64,000 bases of DNA from positions 106,001-170,000 of the forward strand of contig MCFH01000039.1 in assembly GCA_002104945.1 (NCBI GenBank), in the 5' to 3' direction. A model generated the notes under the pieces. That model saw only the letters and a list, made by a program, of their open reading frames with translations, was not told the origin of the DNA and did no database searches. Below, one piece after another: positions 44,948 to 59,327 of this stretch. The first letter of the stretch is position 1; the number at the start of each line of letters is the position of its first letter. Both the position numbers and the translations under genes were made by a program. The stretch comes from Piromyces finnis (Eukaryota; Neocallimastigomycota; Neocallimastigomycetes; Neocallimastigales; Neocallimastigaceae).

Positions 44948-45145
44948 ATGGAAAAAGTTGCATTACACAACACAAAAGGTTAGGTTATTACCAAAAGTTT
45001 ATTACTAGTAAAAACAGTGAAAGTACCAAGAAGTTTGAAGAAGCCTAAAAACAAGAAAAAGAAAGGGAATAAAAGTGGTTTAAATCATAAAAAATTCTAC
45101 TTTGCCTTAGCTATGGGTTATGGTCGTCTAACAAAAAAACTTTAA
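44948..45145 (+). pseudogene. Short basic ORF interrupted by one TAG (possible relic or exon)
   Basis: From ATG 44948 the frame reads MEKVALHNTKG, then TAG at 44981, then continues for 53 codons in the same frame to TAA 45143. The second part is strongly basic (KKPKNKKKKGNKSG) and ends FYFALAMGYGRLTKKL. Codon content is less AT-biased than the spacer around it. It could be a decayed small gene, or an exon beginning after the TAG acceptor. No family is recognised. Confidence 0.25.
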
Positions 45146-45846
45146 TGCTTTTGACTTTTTATTATGCCTTTCATTCTTTTTTTTTTTTTTTGCTGTTGTT
45201 TTCTGTATAATTTATTGTAAATTTTTAATTTTCATTTTTTAATTTATTTTATTATTAAATAATGTCATCGAAATTAATTCATTTTTTAATGGAATAAAAA
45301 TCAACAAATTAATGAATAAATTATTAATAAACTAAATAAATTATTAATTAAATAAATGAATAACTAAATAAATAATTAATAAATATATAAAAGATAAATT
45401 TTTTTTTTTTTTTCTATTTTTCTATTTATAATTATAATTTATAGTCAATTAGTCATTTACCACGTTCATTGACTACGTACAAGATATAGAGTTTCTTTTT
45501 TTTTTTTTTTTTTATTTCTTTGTTGAATTAATAATTATAGAGGAAATAGATAACGTTAACAATCAATTAAAGTTGAAAAATAAATAAATAAAATAAAAAA
45601 AAATACAATTCAATAAAACAAAAAAATAACAACAACCGAATAATACCACCACCAACTATTGTTATTTATTTTCAAAAGGCAAAGTTTTCCGAAAATATTA
45701 TTATTGAAACAATAGTAGTAAATATAAAAGGAAAAAAGATAATTTATAGACAACTTGTTATACAGTTCAATGTACAATTAAAAACAACAACAATAATAAC
45801 AGCTATAAAACAAAAATAAACATTAACTAATAAATAATATTATTTG

Positions 45847-45877
<31 letters not shown>

Positions 45878-46396
45878 AAAATTATAGTTTTGTTTTAATA
45901 AGGAAAAGCAACACCATATTTCTATTCGTATTCATAAAAATATATATATATATTTTTTGACATTCTTGAAAAATTTGAAGGAAACACACTCCTTTTAAAT
46001 ATTTGTAAATATAATATTTTTTATATTGTTTTTATAAAAAAAAACTGATTTGATTTCCTAATCGTAAAAATTATTATCATACAAAAATAAGTAGCAATAT
46101 ATATATATATATTTTTTATTAAAAAGAAATATACAAATTATAGAATTTTATTAAAATAACAAAAAAAGTATATATACGAAAATTTATTTATTCTCGAAAA
46201 GAAATATATACCTTTTTTTTTTTTTTTTTTTTTTTTACAATTGAATAAATAAAAACTTTTATAGACTTTTCATTTATATAATAGATAATCTATCAACTTG
46301 AAGGATATATTTATATAATTCAATATACTATCAATTTTTTTATTCTTATCATACACTTTTCATTTTAAAAAAAATCAATAATAAAGATAAAACACC

Positions 46397-48856
46397 ATGG
46401 AAGATAATAATAAATTTTCTTTAAAGCTCGATTTAGATTTGGGTAATGATATAGAGTTAGCTAAAGATCTAGATTTTGATAACTTTAAAAAACAATTTTT
46501 AACAGATGAACCAGACGATTTTTTAAAGAATTCACCTGTATCACCAATAAGAACAAATTTTCAAAATGCTAATATTAATGCCTCACAGGTTAAAACACCT
46601 ACCTCACAAAAAAGAACAAGTTCTTTTGTTGCTATATCAAAATATTTAAATAATAGGTATAGTACTGATAGTAATGTCAGTAATAAAACTGATAATAATA
46701 TATCATCTTTATTAGTTAAAGTTGGTGACTTTTTCTCAAAGAAAACAACAGAAAAAGAAGTTGATGATAATAAAGTATTTATACCTACCAGTACCTCAGA
46801 TATGCCATCCGCTGTCATTATGAATATATTATTGAATGTAAAATCATCAAATGATTTATATAATGCTGCTCTTGTTTGTAAACGTTGGGCAACAATTGCT
46901 TTACCCCTTCTTTATTCAAAGGTTCACATAAAAACCGAAAATAATTTTAAAATTTGTTTAAAAATGAAAAAGTGTAATAAAGTATGCCAAATTTGTACCA
47001 ATAATACTTTCTCTCCTATTCCATCAAAATATAGAGGTCTAATTCAAGAATTAATTGTATCCCTCACTCATATTGATAGGAATAAGTTAAATTCCTCAGC
47101 GACTCCTATCGTACCACTTTATAAATCAAATAACAAACAACGTCTTTCCGTACAATCTACTCTCTCTAATTCTAGCTACTTATCTAATTCTTCTTCTATA
47201 CGATTAAATAGTAATAGAAGAGATTCCGAAATTTCCATTGGCTCTACAATATCTACCCTTTCAAATTCTCTTTGTAATTTCCCAATTAATGAGGAAGAAA
47301 CTATCACTACAACAACCGAATCCTCTTCAACCCTGGCCCAACTTGAAGGTAGTAATACCTCTTCACCTACTCTATCCCCAGATGGAAACAATAACACAAA
47401 TAGTAGTTTATCCGAATTAATCAACCTTCAATTAAATTCAACATCCGCCGCAACATCATCAAACCTTAACATCAATACGTCTGTGAGAGCTATTAAAAGA
47501 AGTAGTTTAAATAACGGTAATTCAAGTCCTCGTATTCAACCAGGCAATTCATCCTTTCAAATGGATCCATTCTTTGAAGAACATATCATTAATTGTGCTA
47601 TAGGTGGTAATCTTAAGGTATTAAAGCTTGTCAATATATCCTTACCAAGTTTAAATGCCATGTTAAAATATATCCCACCAAAACAACTTAAACATCTTGA
47701 AGTCACCACCATTCATAAAAGAATGACCCTTGAAATTGATTCTCTTTTAAACTATTTGAGACGTTGTGATGCCCTATCTTATTTAGGTCTTGGATTTTGT
47801 ACCGATCATTGTTCTTGTTGGTATGATGATAATGCCAAGTCGTTAGTTAGTCGATTAGTCAAGAGTCTACCGCCAAATTTGAAATCAATAAGATTTTTCT
47901 GTAGTAACATGATTCATCGTGATACCATGATGATTATTTCTCAAAAATGTCCAAAGTTGGAGAAATTAGATTTAACCGAAGCATGGTTTGAATTAGAAGA
48001 AAAGGAAGAGGAGGAAGAAACCAGCGCCATGGATGAAAGCTTTGAAAAGGTACAAGAGGATACGGCAGTAGAAGAATCAAAAATAGAAGATCAAAAAGAA
48101 AATTTATTAAATATCATGTCCATTCCTACGAAAAAGGGATTCCAATTTGCCAATCTTAAATACTTTGGATGTCGTGGTAGTGGTAGTCTTACCACCACCA
48201 AAACGGTATTAAACTTGATCCGTTCTGCTCCAAAGCTTTGTAATTTAAATTTAGATAGTCCAAATGAAATGACTTCCATGACAAGTACTCCACCATCTTC
48301 TGCTGCTGCCGGTAGAAGATCAATTTCTTTTAACGGTAATAGAAATTCTGTCAGTGGTAGTGGTAAATCAATTATTACTTCATCCGATTTAACCTTGAAA
48401 CTTTTTGAAACCATTTTAACGCATGGTAACACAGAAAGTTGGAAGACCCTTTTCTTGGGTCCACACCTTAGATCATGTTCACTCGGTAATCTTCATTGTA
48501 TTGCACTCTTTAGTCATTTAGAAGTATTACAATTATCCTGGGTAGCAACCGATACGCTTCTCAATGAAATAACGGAACAATGTAGAAATTTGAAGGTATT
48601 AGATATTTCTTATTCAAGTGTCACTGATAAAGGTTTAAGAAGAACCTTTATTGAAAATGGTTATGGAAAGCATTTAGAATGGCTTGGTATTCACAGTTGT
48701 AATCAAATTACTAATGAAGGTAAACTTTTATTAGTTAGTGAAATGCCAAAACTTTATGGTATTTTAACAGAAAAGGTAGCTCTCTACTGGATCAATAATC
48801 ATTTTGAATTACGTGGATGGCGTGGTATGAATGGTTATAAACAATATATTATGTAA
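46397..48856 (+). CDS. F-box / leucine-rich-repeat protein
   Basis: A single uninterrupted exon of 819 aa, unusual among the intron-rich neighbours. The first ~130 residues are Ser/Asp/Lys-rich and disordered. An F-box lies at ~136-178 (SAVIMNILLNVKSSNDLYNAALVCKRWATIALPLLYS). A Ser/Thr/Asn-rich linker spans ~225-390. Degenerate leucine-rich repeats run from ~400 to ~795 (HLEVTT, LKSIRFFCSN, LEKLDLTEAW, LKVLDISYSSVTDKGL, LEWLGIHSCNQITNEG), broken by an acidic insert (~532-575) and a Ser-rich insert. By family it is expected to be a substrate receptor of an SCF (Skp1-cullin-F-box) ubiquitin ligase. The substrate cannot be told. Confidence 0.9.
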   Translation: MEDNNKFSLKLDLDLGNDIELAKDLDFDNFKKQFLTDEPDDFLKNSPVSPIRTNFQNANINASQVKTPTSQKRTSSFVAISKYLNNRYSTDSNVSNKTDNNISSLLVKVGDFFSKKTTEKEVDDNKVFIPTSTSDMPSAVIMNILLNVKSSNDLYNAALVCKRWATIALPLLYSKVHIKTENNFKICLKMKKCNKVCQICTNNTFSPIPSKYRGLIQELIVSLTHIDRNKLNSSATPIVPLYKSNNKQRLSVQSTLSNSSYLSNSSSIRLNSNRRDSEISIGSTISTLSNSLCNFPINEEETITTTTESSSTLAQLEGSNTSSPTLSPDGNNNTNSSLSELINLQLNSTSAATSSNLNINTSVRAIKRSSLNNGNSSPRIQPGNSSFQMDPFFEEHIINCAIGGNLKVLKLVNISLPSLNAMLKYIPPKQLKHLEVTTIHKRMTLEIDSLLNYLRRCDALSYLGLGFCTDHCSCWYDDNAKSLVSRLVKSLPPNLKSIRFFCSNMIHRDTMMIISQKCPKLEKLDLTEAWFELEEKEEEEETSAMDESFEKVQEDTAVEESKIEDQKENLLNIMSIPTKKGFQFANLKYFGCRGSGSLTTTKTVLNLIRSAPKLCNLNLDSPNEMTSMTSTPPSSAAAGRRSISFNGNRNSVSGSGKSIITSSDLTLKLFETILTHGNTESWKTLFLGPHLRSCSLGNLHCIALFSHLEVLQLSWVATDTLLNEITEQCRNLKVLDISYSSVTDKGLRRTFIENGYGKHLEWLGIHSCNQITNEGKLLLVSEMPKLYGILTEKVALYWINNHFELRGWRGMNGYKQYIM

Positions 48857-50178
48857 GAAGAAAATATAGTATAAAAGAAAAAAAAAAGGTTTCTCAAACT
48901 TTTTTTTTTATTTTTGTTCATCATTTCAATACTTTATATGGGAAAAAAAAAAGTCTAATAATAATAATAATAACACAAACAACAATGATAATAATGATAA
49001 TTAACATTAAAAAAAAAAATTGAATATTTTATATATATATAAAGACAATATTCTCTTGAAGACATAGAGAATTAAGATACCGAAAAAGTTTATAATTTTA
49101 GTATATAAAAAAGTTTTATCAATTTTATTTTATTTTTTTTTTTTAAAAAATTAAGCCTACAAAGAAGAAGAAAGAAAATTTTAGTAAGAAACCGCCAAAA
49201 GAAAAAAAAAAAAAAAAAAAAATCCAATTATATTTTTATATAAATCATAGAGGAAAAAGGAAAATTTTTATTTTACACTTTTAATATTTTTTATTTATAT
49301 TATATATATATTTCTTCTTCTTCTTCTTCTTTTTTTTTTTTTTTCTTCCCCTTCTTTACTATACAAATAAGAATGTTTTATAAAATAAATATATTTTATA
49401 TTTTTTTTTCAAGTGTAAAATTTATTATTTTTTCAACAATAAAATAAAAAAAAAAAATAAAAAAATAGTAAAAAAAAAAAAAAAAAAGTATGTCCTTTTA
49501 AGTTAGGAATAAAAGAGTAAGAAAAGTATTAAAAAAAAAAAAAAAAAAAAAGTTCATGACAAAGAACTCTACAAATTATGTGTTGTAGCATAAATTCCTT
49601 TCTGGTAAATTAAATGAAATAAAGAAAGGAAAAGGTAGGTAGAATAGTTAGGATGACCTCACACAAAACTTTTTCATGACTCTTTTACTAATATTTTTAT
49701 TCAAAAAAAAAAAAGAAAAAAAAAATACTTTTACATTGAATCCTATTGTACGGAACATTTGTAATATTCCTTTTTGACATATCAATTCTTGGTATGATTT
49801 CGACGTTTTTTTTTTTTTTTTTTTTGATGATGCCATTAGATGTTTTTACTAAACCTATAATAAATAATATCTTAATTATTAAAAAAAAAAAAAAAAAATA
49901 TTCTTTATAAATTAGAATGTAGAACAATTTAATAATTCCATTGTGAAAAGATTTTTTCATCATTAACTATAGCAAGTCAAGAATATTTCATATTTCTAGC
50001 AATAGCAATTCTGGTAGATGTTTTTTTCATAACCAAAATGAATATAAATAATTCAATTCATTTCTAAATTTTAATGAGGTTTCATTGAATCTCTATGAAC
50101 AGAACATTTAGGAATGTTTCTTTTCCATATCAATACGACATTGATGCTCTTGATGACGCTAGGTGTCTTACTAATATA

Positions 50179-50218
<40 letters not shown>

Positions 50219-51357
50219 TTTTAAGACTAGGAAAAGAATACACTTTTTCTTGTATTTATTTATTTAATTTGAAATATTACATTATATTAGGTGATGATAC
50301 ATATTGATATAATAAATAAATGATAATAAAAAAAAAAGATAATATATAAATATAAAATAAAATAAAATAAAATAATTATTAAAGTTGCATAAAAGTTCAA
50401 TGAACTATGCAATTCGTACTGTGTAGGATTGGTCTCTTCTTAATAAATTAAATGAAATAAAAAAGAAAAGCAACATCAGGTAGGATAGAAAGGTGTCTAC
50501 TAAACGCTCCCATGAGCTCATAATGTTTTCATTTGAATTTGAGGAAATACTAACATTGAACCCTGTGTACAGAACATTAGGAATGCTCCTTTGCCATGTC
50601 GGTATGACGTCAAGAGGGTATTGAATGATTTTTAAACTTTTTTGAATAATGAAAAAGCAAATTCCATTTCTAATAAACAAAAAATAAAGATCAATCATAA
50701 ATATTTTCCACTTTTTTTTATTTATTTATTCATTGCAATAATGTTAATATTCATTTAATCAAAACTATCAACAAATACCCTCTTTTCATCTCATAAAATA
50801 TATATATATATAAAGACTTTTAATAAAATAGGAAAGTAATGAAACTAAAATTAATAAAGGATATTAAAATCCATATGTTTTTTATTTTTTATTATCATTT
50901 ATTATTATAATTATTAATAAATATATAAATATTATATATATAATAAAAAAAAAAAAGAAAAAGAAAAACAAATATTTAAAAATATAATTTTATTTTATAA
51001 CTATTATAATTATTATTTTATTATATTATATATATATATATATATAAAACAACTAAAAAAGAAAATAACAAATTATATTTATTATTTTCTCTTTTTTTTC
51101 ACATTATCCTTTCTTTCAATTTATAAATATATATCTTTTCTAAAAAAAATAAAATAAAATAAAATAAAATAATTATAACACCTATAGGACTATATATATT
51201 TCTTTTTACTAATATAACTAATATAAAAAATATTATATTTTTAAAATTAGTTCGTTTTTTTTTTTTTTTTTTTTTTTTTGGATTTTTTTTTATAATTTTT
51301 TTTTTTTAATTATTATACGAATAATCTTATTGTTTTTAAATATAACGTTTAATTTTC
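48857..51357. other. 2.5-kb convergent spacer with a three-copy diverged repeat
   Basis: Between the 3' ends of the F-box gene and RSR1. Three related blocks (near 49552-49860, 50080-50185 and 50393-50640) share landmarks such as ACATTGAA.CC, GAACATTAGGAATG.TCCTTT.CCAT and TAAATTAAATGAAATAAA. The 97-codon minus-strand frame at 50405-50698 is inside the third block and is probably a relic, not a gene. Confidence 0.55.
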
Positions 51358-53322
<1,965 letters not shown>

Positions 53323-56300
53323 TTTTTATTATTTACTTTTTATCGTTTATTATTATTATTCATTTGTCATATTGTTATTATTTATTGTATTTTGTGTGTG
53401 TGTGTGTGTGTGTGTTTTTTTGGTTTAATATGTTGTTAATGTATAATTTGTGTTTTTATTATTATTTTTTTTAATTACATATTCAATTTTGGTGTGATAT
53501 TCAAATATAATTCATATTTTTTTTTAAAAAAAAAAAAAAAAAGTTAGTTTTTGAATATTATATTTATATATTCTTTTTTTTTTTGTACAAATATATTTTT
53601 TTAAAAAAAAAACAATTATTCAATAAATATATAAGCCTTATATTCAATTGGTTTTAAATTTTGCTTTTTTTTTTTTTTTTATGAATTGTGTTCTGAATAT
53701 TTTAATTTATATTTATTAATATATATATACTATTTTATTAGTTGGTGTAAAGTTTTTTCTATTTTACTTTTTTGTATTTATTTATATATGTAATATTATA
53801 GGTTTTACATATTTTGTTTTTTTCAATAGATAAAAGAAACTGAAAATATTGTTTTATTATTATTATATTATTATTTCTTATATTATTATATTCATTTTTA
53901 TTATTTTTATAATTTATTTTTTGTTTTATTTTAATATGCCTTTTAAAAATATGTGGATATATATTGCTTTGTACTTTATTATTATACTGAATTGTACTTT
54001 TTTTTTTTTTTAAAAAAAAAAAAGAAATAATAATTTATTATTGTTGATTTTCTTTTCTTTTTTTTTTTTTTTTTTTTGACATTTGAATTTATTTTATTAT
54101 TTTCTTTTCTATTAATATTTATTGTCCGAATTACTTTAATACAAATATATAACATTATATATACATTTTTATTTTTGATATTCTACTTGAAAAACAAATG
54201 ATTTATTATGTATATCTTTTCTTTCTATTATATTTAAATATTTCACTCTTTTTTTTTTTTAAAAAAAAAATAAAATAAAAATAAAAATGAAATAATTGAA
54301 TATTAGAGAAATTAAAAAAAAAAATAGAATAGAAATTAAAATTTAAAAAAAAAAAAAAAAAAAAAAGGAAAATAAAAAAGTTTCCTATTTCTTACATTTA
54401 TTTTCTATTATTAAAAGTTTTTTTTTATTTTTTCTTTTTTTTTAAAAAAAAAGAAAGTAGTGATATTCTAATAATAAAATTATATTTTAATTATTAAATT
54501 ATTTTTGTTAAGTTAAATATTCTATTAATAAAAAAAAAAAAAAATAAAAAAAGATAACAAGTTATTAGTAAAAAAAAATAATATAAAACCTTTTTTTTTT
54601 TGAAGGTGATTTATTTTTATTATTATTTTTTTTAAAAATAGATATCTACCAACTAAAAATAACTTTTTTTTTTTTGTTTTATTTTATTCTTCTTATTATT
54701 TTATTTTTTATTTTTTATTTTATTATTATTTAAAATTAAAAGGTTAAATAATAATAAAATTATAATTATTGAATTATATTTTTTAAATTCAATTAAAATC
54801 TTATTTTATAGGATAATTTTTTAAAAGTATAACTTTATTTTAGTAAAAACTCTTTTTTTTTTTTTTTTTGAGAATAAATAAAAGGGTAATGTTAGATTTT
54901 ATTATAATAATCACTATTACTATTATTACAATTAAAATATTTAAAAAATAAAATTTAAAATAATAAAAATAAAAATATTTTAAATGCTACTTAATTTTAT
55001 ATTAATTAAAATAATTTAAAAATTATAAAAATATTTTTAAAAATAAACTAAATAATTAAAATAGTTAAAGGTAGGAAAACTCTAATTCTAATGCATAAGA
55101 CCTTGATAATACATGAAATTAATAATAATACATAAAAACCTTGAACTAATTCAAATACATAAAACCTTGTTATATATATAAATATTTTTAAATGCACATT
55201 TCTACCAAAGGGAGGGATATATCATCTGAAAGAAAAGAAAAAAGTTTTAATATATAATAAGATTTAGTATTAAAGAAAAAAAGTGTTTTTTTATTTACTA
55301 ATAATTTTTTGTTAGAATGAAAAATTAAATACTTTTTTTTTTTTTTAAAAAAAAAAACAACAATATTAATGTTTTTTTTTTTAAATTTAAATTGTAATTA
55401 TGAAATTATAATTGATATATATAGCTCAAAGTAATACATTTTTTCTATTCTTTTTTTTTTTTTTTTTTTTTTAATTATGTGGTATTTTTAAATTTCCATT
55501 TCTAAATTTAATAATGATAATTAATAAAAAGATAATTACTTTTATAAGATTATGGGTTGGTAATTTTAATATTTAACCTATACCTATCTCTTTTATTAAA
55601 AAAAAAAAAGGTATTGTTATATATAGTTCTTTTTTTTCATTTGTGTAAACGGTTTAATGAAAAAAATAAAATAAATTTGAATAGAATATAACACAACAAT
55701 TAATAAATAGGTAATATAAAAAGAAAAATGAGAAGTACTTTTTCATTTTAAGGGATATAAAATATAAAGAAAAAAATATCCTTTTTTTTTTTTAATTTTA
55801 TTCAAATTTTTTTTTATTATTTATAACTTTACAATTATTATTATTTTCTTTTTTTTTAAATTGATAAAATTAATACAAATATGTAAATAATAAAAATAAA
55901 ACTTTAATAAGAATATTTATAAAAATATATAAAGTTTAGTATAATAATTTTATATTATATATATGTATTGTATATATGTGATAACATCTTTTTTTTTTTT
56001 TTTAAAAAATAGTTAAAATTATAATAAATAGCTAAATTGTTTTAAAGGAAATTTTATTTAACTCAATTTTTCTTTTATTTATTATTAAAATAAAATTTAA
56101 AAAAAATGCAATTAATGAAATAGTTTTTTTTAAAGAAGATGATATTTAACAATAAACTATTCTTTTTCTTCAATTTCATTCAATAGATATATATTGAATA
56201 TAATGAATTAAGAAGAAGAAGAAGAAGAAGAAGAAATGTTTAGTTAACAAATACTACTAATAAAATAGTTAATTATCGTTCGTTTTTTTTTTTATTTTTA

Positions 56301-57846
56301 TTTTTTATTGATATTTCAATAATAAAAAAAAATAGGTTTAAACCGAATGTTCTTAATTATTAAAAAACTTTTTTTTTTTTTTTTTAATTTCAAATTGTTA
56401 ATTATATTTAAAAATAAAGTTTTTAAAATTACAAAAAAAAAAACTTTTCCTATTTGATATTATCATTACATATTGTGAACAATTTATGTAAAGAAATGTT
56501 TGTTAAATATATTTCCTTTTTTTTTTTTTTATATAATAATATTTTATCAGTTAAAAAAAAAAAAAACCGGTTTTTATAACCAAACATATTATAAAAAATT
56601 AAAAGTTAAAATATTAATTATTAATTTTACCTTTTTTTTTTTTAAGAAAAAAAATAAAGGTGATGTTATGAAAAAGAACAATTTTTTTTTTAAATACTGA
56701 ATCTATTAGTGATTCTAATACTAAAAAGAAATTTCTATTAAATAGAAAATAATAATAATAATAGTAATAATAGCAATACTTATTATTTTATGTTCAATAG
56801 AATTTTATTATTCCTTTTTTTTTTTTTTTTTTTTTTATAAATTCTCTAAAGATTAATATTAATAGTAATGAAAAGAATTATTCTTTTTATTTTGTTAATT
56901 TATTTTAAAATAGTAATAATAAAAAAAAACTATTTAAAAAGATCATTATAAACATGCCATCTAACCTTTTATTTTACAAAATTATAAAGTCTCATATCAT
57001 AAATACAAGCATGTGGTGGTAGTAGTAGTTAAACTCTTTTTATAAATTAAAACTCTATTACAATTATTGTTTCGTTATTATTTGAATGGTCGTTTTACTA
57101 GTAGAAAAAAAAAATAAATGAACTATCAATATATTCTTTTTTATTATAATATGATAAACAAAAAACCAAATATATTTAAGTAATATTGTATCTTGTTTAA
57201 TACAAAAAAAGTGTATCTTTTTATTTATTTAAAATATAAATTCGTGATATAAACATGAATTTATAATAATCCTCTTTATAGTAATAATAATAATAAAGAG
57301 GATTATTATAAATATTAAATTGTTATTAGTAATGATAATATCACTGTTACTGATAAAAAAAATTCAAATAAATGTTAAACTATTTATTTATAGATAACCC
57401 TTTTTTTTAATAAAAATAAAAAAAAAAAAAAAAAGAATGTTGCTGTCTTTATTCCATGCTAATAAAGTTAAATCTTCTTTACATGGTAAGGGAGAAAGGA
57501 AGAATAATAATGAAAACTTTTTTTTATTTTATATAATGAATAGCCGTATTAAAGCACATTTCTATTATTATTAAATGAAAATTATACAAGATGAAGAGTC
57601 AAATAAAGATTTTAATTAGGCCAGTTCAATGACTGCTTTTTTTTTAAAAAAAAAAAATAAAATTTTTTATATAAAAAAAAGTTTGATTATTATTATTATT
57701 ATTATTATTTTAGTTTAAATAAAAAAAAATAGCGGTAACCAATTTTTTTTTTTTTTTTTTTTTAATTTGAAAAATATATAATTTTTTAAAAAAAAAAAGA
57801 ACAAATTTAAATTTAGTTAAAAGGAAATAGTATTAAGGAATAAAAC
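53323..57846. other. 4.5-kb divergent intergenic region
   Basis: Upstream of both RSR1 (-) and the NT5DC-like gene (+). Contents: a (TG)n tract at 53393-53415, long A/T runs, three copies of a CATAA(A/G)ACCTTG-like motif at 55090-55171, an AAG/GAA tract at 56210-56237, and a perfect 21-base hairpin at 57259-57313. The frame at 56500-56700 is homopolymer-driven. No gene supported. Confidence 0.6.
57259..57313. repeat. Perfect 21-bp inverted repeat (hairpin)
   Basis: Left arm 57259-57279 and right arm 57293-57313 are exact reverse complements (core AATAATCCTCTTTAT), with a 13-base AT-rich loop. The CCTCT/AGAGG core makes chance pairing of A and T alone an insufficient explanation. No flanking gene end explains it. 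Confidence 0.85.
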
Positions 57847-58161
57847 ATGAGAAAACTATGTAAGTTATTAATAGTCTTTTTTTTTTTTTTTTTTTTAATT
57901 ATTATAATTTATTAAAAAGATTTATCATCCATTTAAAACTTTAAAAATATTATTTTTTTTTGAAATTATATATTGAGAATTGCTTTTTTTTTTTTTCTTT
58001 TTTTTTGTCGTTTTATGGAATATAATTTATAAATAAAGAGAAAAAGAAAATAAAACTAATATTAAATATTAAATTCTTTATATATATATTAATAATAATT
58101 TCAAAAATATGAAATTTCAAATTTAAATTTCAAAAAATATTATATATTATTAATATGATAT

Positions 58162-58213
<52 letters not shown>

Positions 58214-59293
58214 TATATATATATATAAAAGGCTTAACACAAACTACAAGTAACTCTTTTTATAAGAATGTGTTTAAACAATCTTCAAAAACAGTATTAA
58301 ATTCTTATTTAAAGTCTAGTAGAAATTATTCTGTAAAAAGTAATGATAATAATAACTCTTTAAAAATATCAAATAAAATTTTATCTCCAGTGGTTCAACA
58401 AGAATTTAAAAAGTATTTGAGTAAAAAACCAACTAGTGATATTAAAAATCAATTTACTACTCGTAATATTACTTCTATAACTGACCAAGGTATTGTTTTT
58501 TATTTTCAATTTTATAAACATTATAAAGAAATTGAAAAAAAAAAAAATAATTACAGAATTATATTACTACTACTACTGCTGTTAATAATTATAACTGAAA
58601 TATTAATATTCATACCAATAACGATACTAACAATAAAAATGTTTATATTATTTAAAACATTTTTTTAAAACAACATTATCTTTATATACATAATAATATT
58701 TATTATTATAAAATAATTTTTATATATTTAAATATATCATATCTTATTATTATTAATATATGTATAAATCCATATGGGAATACGTCATTATCATCATAAA
58801 CTATAATCATAAATCATAATAATAATAAATAAATAAATAAAAAAGGCAATGAAGAAACAACTTCACTTGTTCCAACGTTATCCTCTTCTTCAGTTATTTT
58901 AACAGAAGAAGAAAGAAAACTTTTAATTCAAAAATTTGATGAAGAATACGAAAAAAGAAAGCAAAGTGTTATTGAATATCGCTCTATGCTAACCAAATTA
59001 AAACGCGGTGAAAATAATTTTAAAAGTGAACTTTATCAATTTAAAAATCCAAATTTAAATTTTATTCATAGTGATAGTAAGGGATTACCATCTGATCTTT
59101 TTCAACAAAAGAATCTTTCTTGTTTAAAATATATTGATCCTTCCACCGTTTTTGCAAATAACGAAGTAAATATGAGTAAAATTGATATTTATGGCTTTGA
59201 TTATGATGTAAAGTTTTCTTTTTTTTTTTTTACTTTTTTCTTATTTTATTTCTATATAAATGATTAATTTATGTATATATAATTAAATAGTTG

Positions 59294-59327
<34 letters not shown>

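Larger units (their letters stand above)
41827..46396. other. 4.6-kb divergent intergenic region
   Basis: It separates the starts of HSCB (-) and the F-box gene (+). It holds the hexanucleotide array 42113-42556. Slightly less AT-rich patches occur near 43260-43460 without a recognisable product. A short broken ORF lies at 44948-45145. The Leu-rich minus frame over the array is an artefact. Confidence 0.6.

Noticed and set aside
46561-48432. Minus-strand and shifted frames over the F-box gene
   Set aside because: The 819-aa sense frame is continuous and has recognisable domains; the others have none.
50405-50698. 97-codon minus-strand ORF as a gene
   Set aside because: It lies in one block of a three-copy diverged repeat, has no signal of a known family and is disrupted in the other blocks. 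Reported instead as a repeat.
56500-56700. Phe/Lys-rich frame
   Set aside because: Made mostly of T and A runs; no start context or conserved motif.
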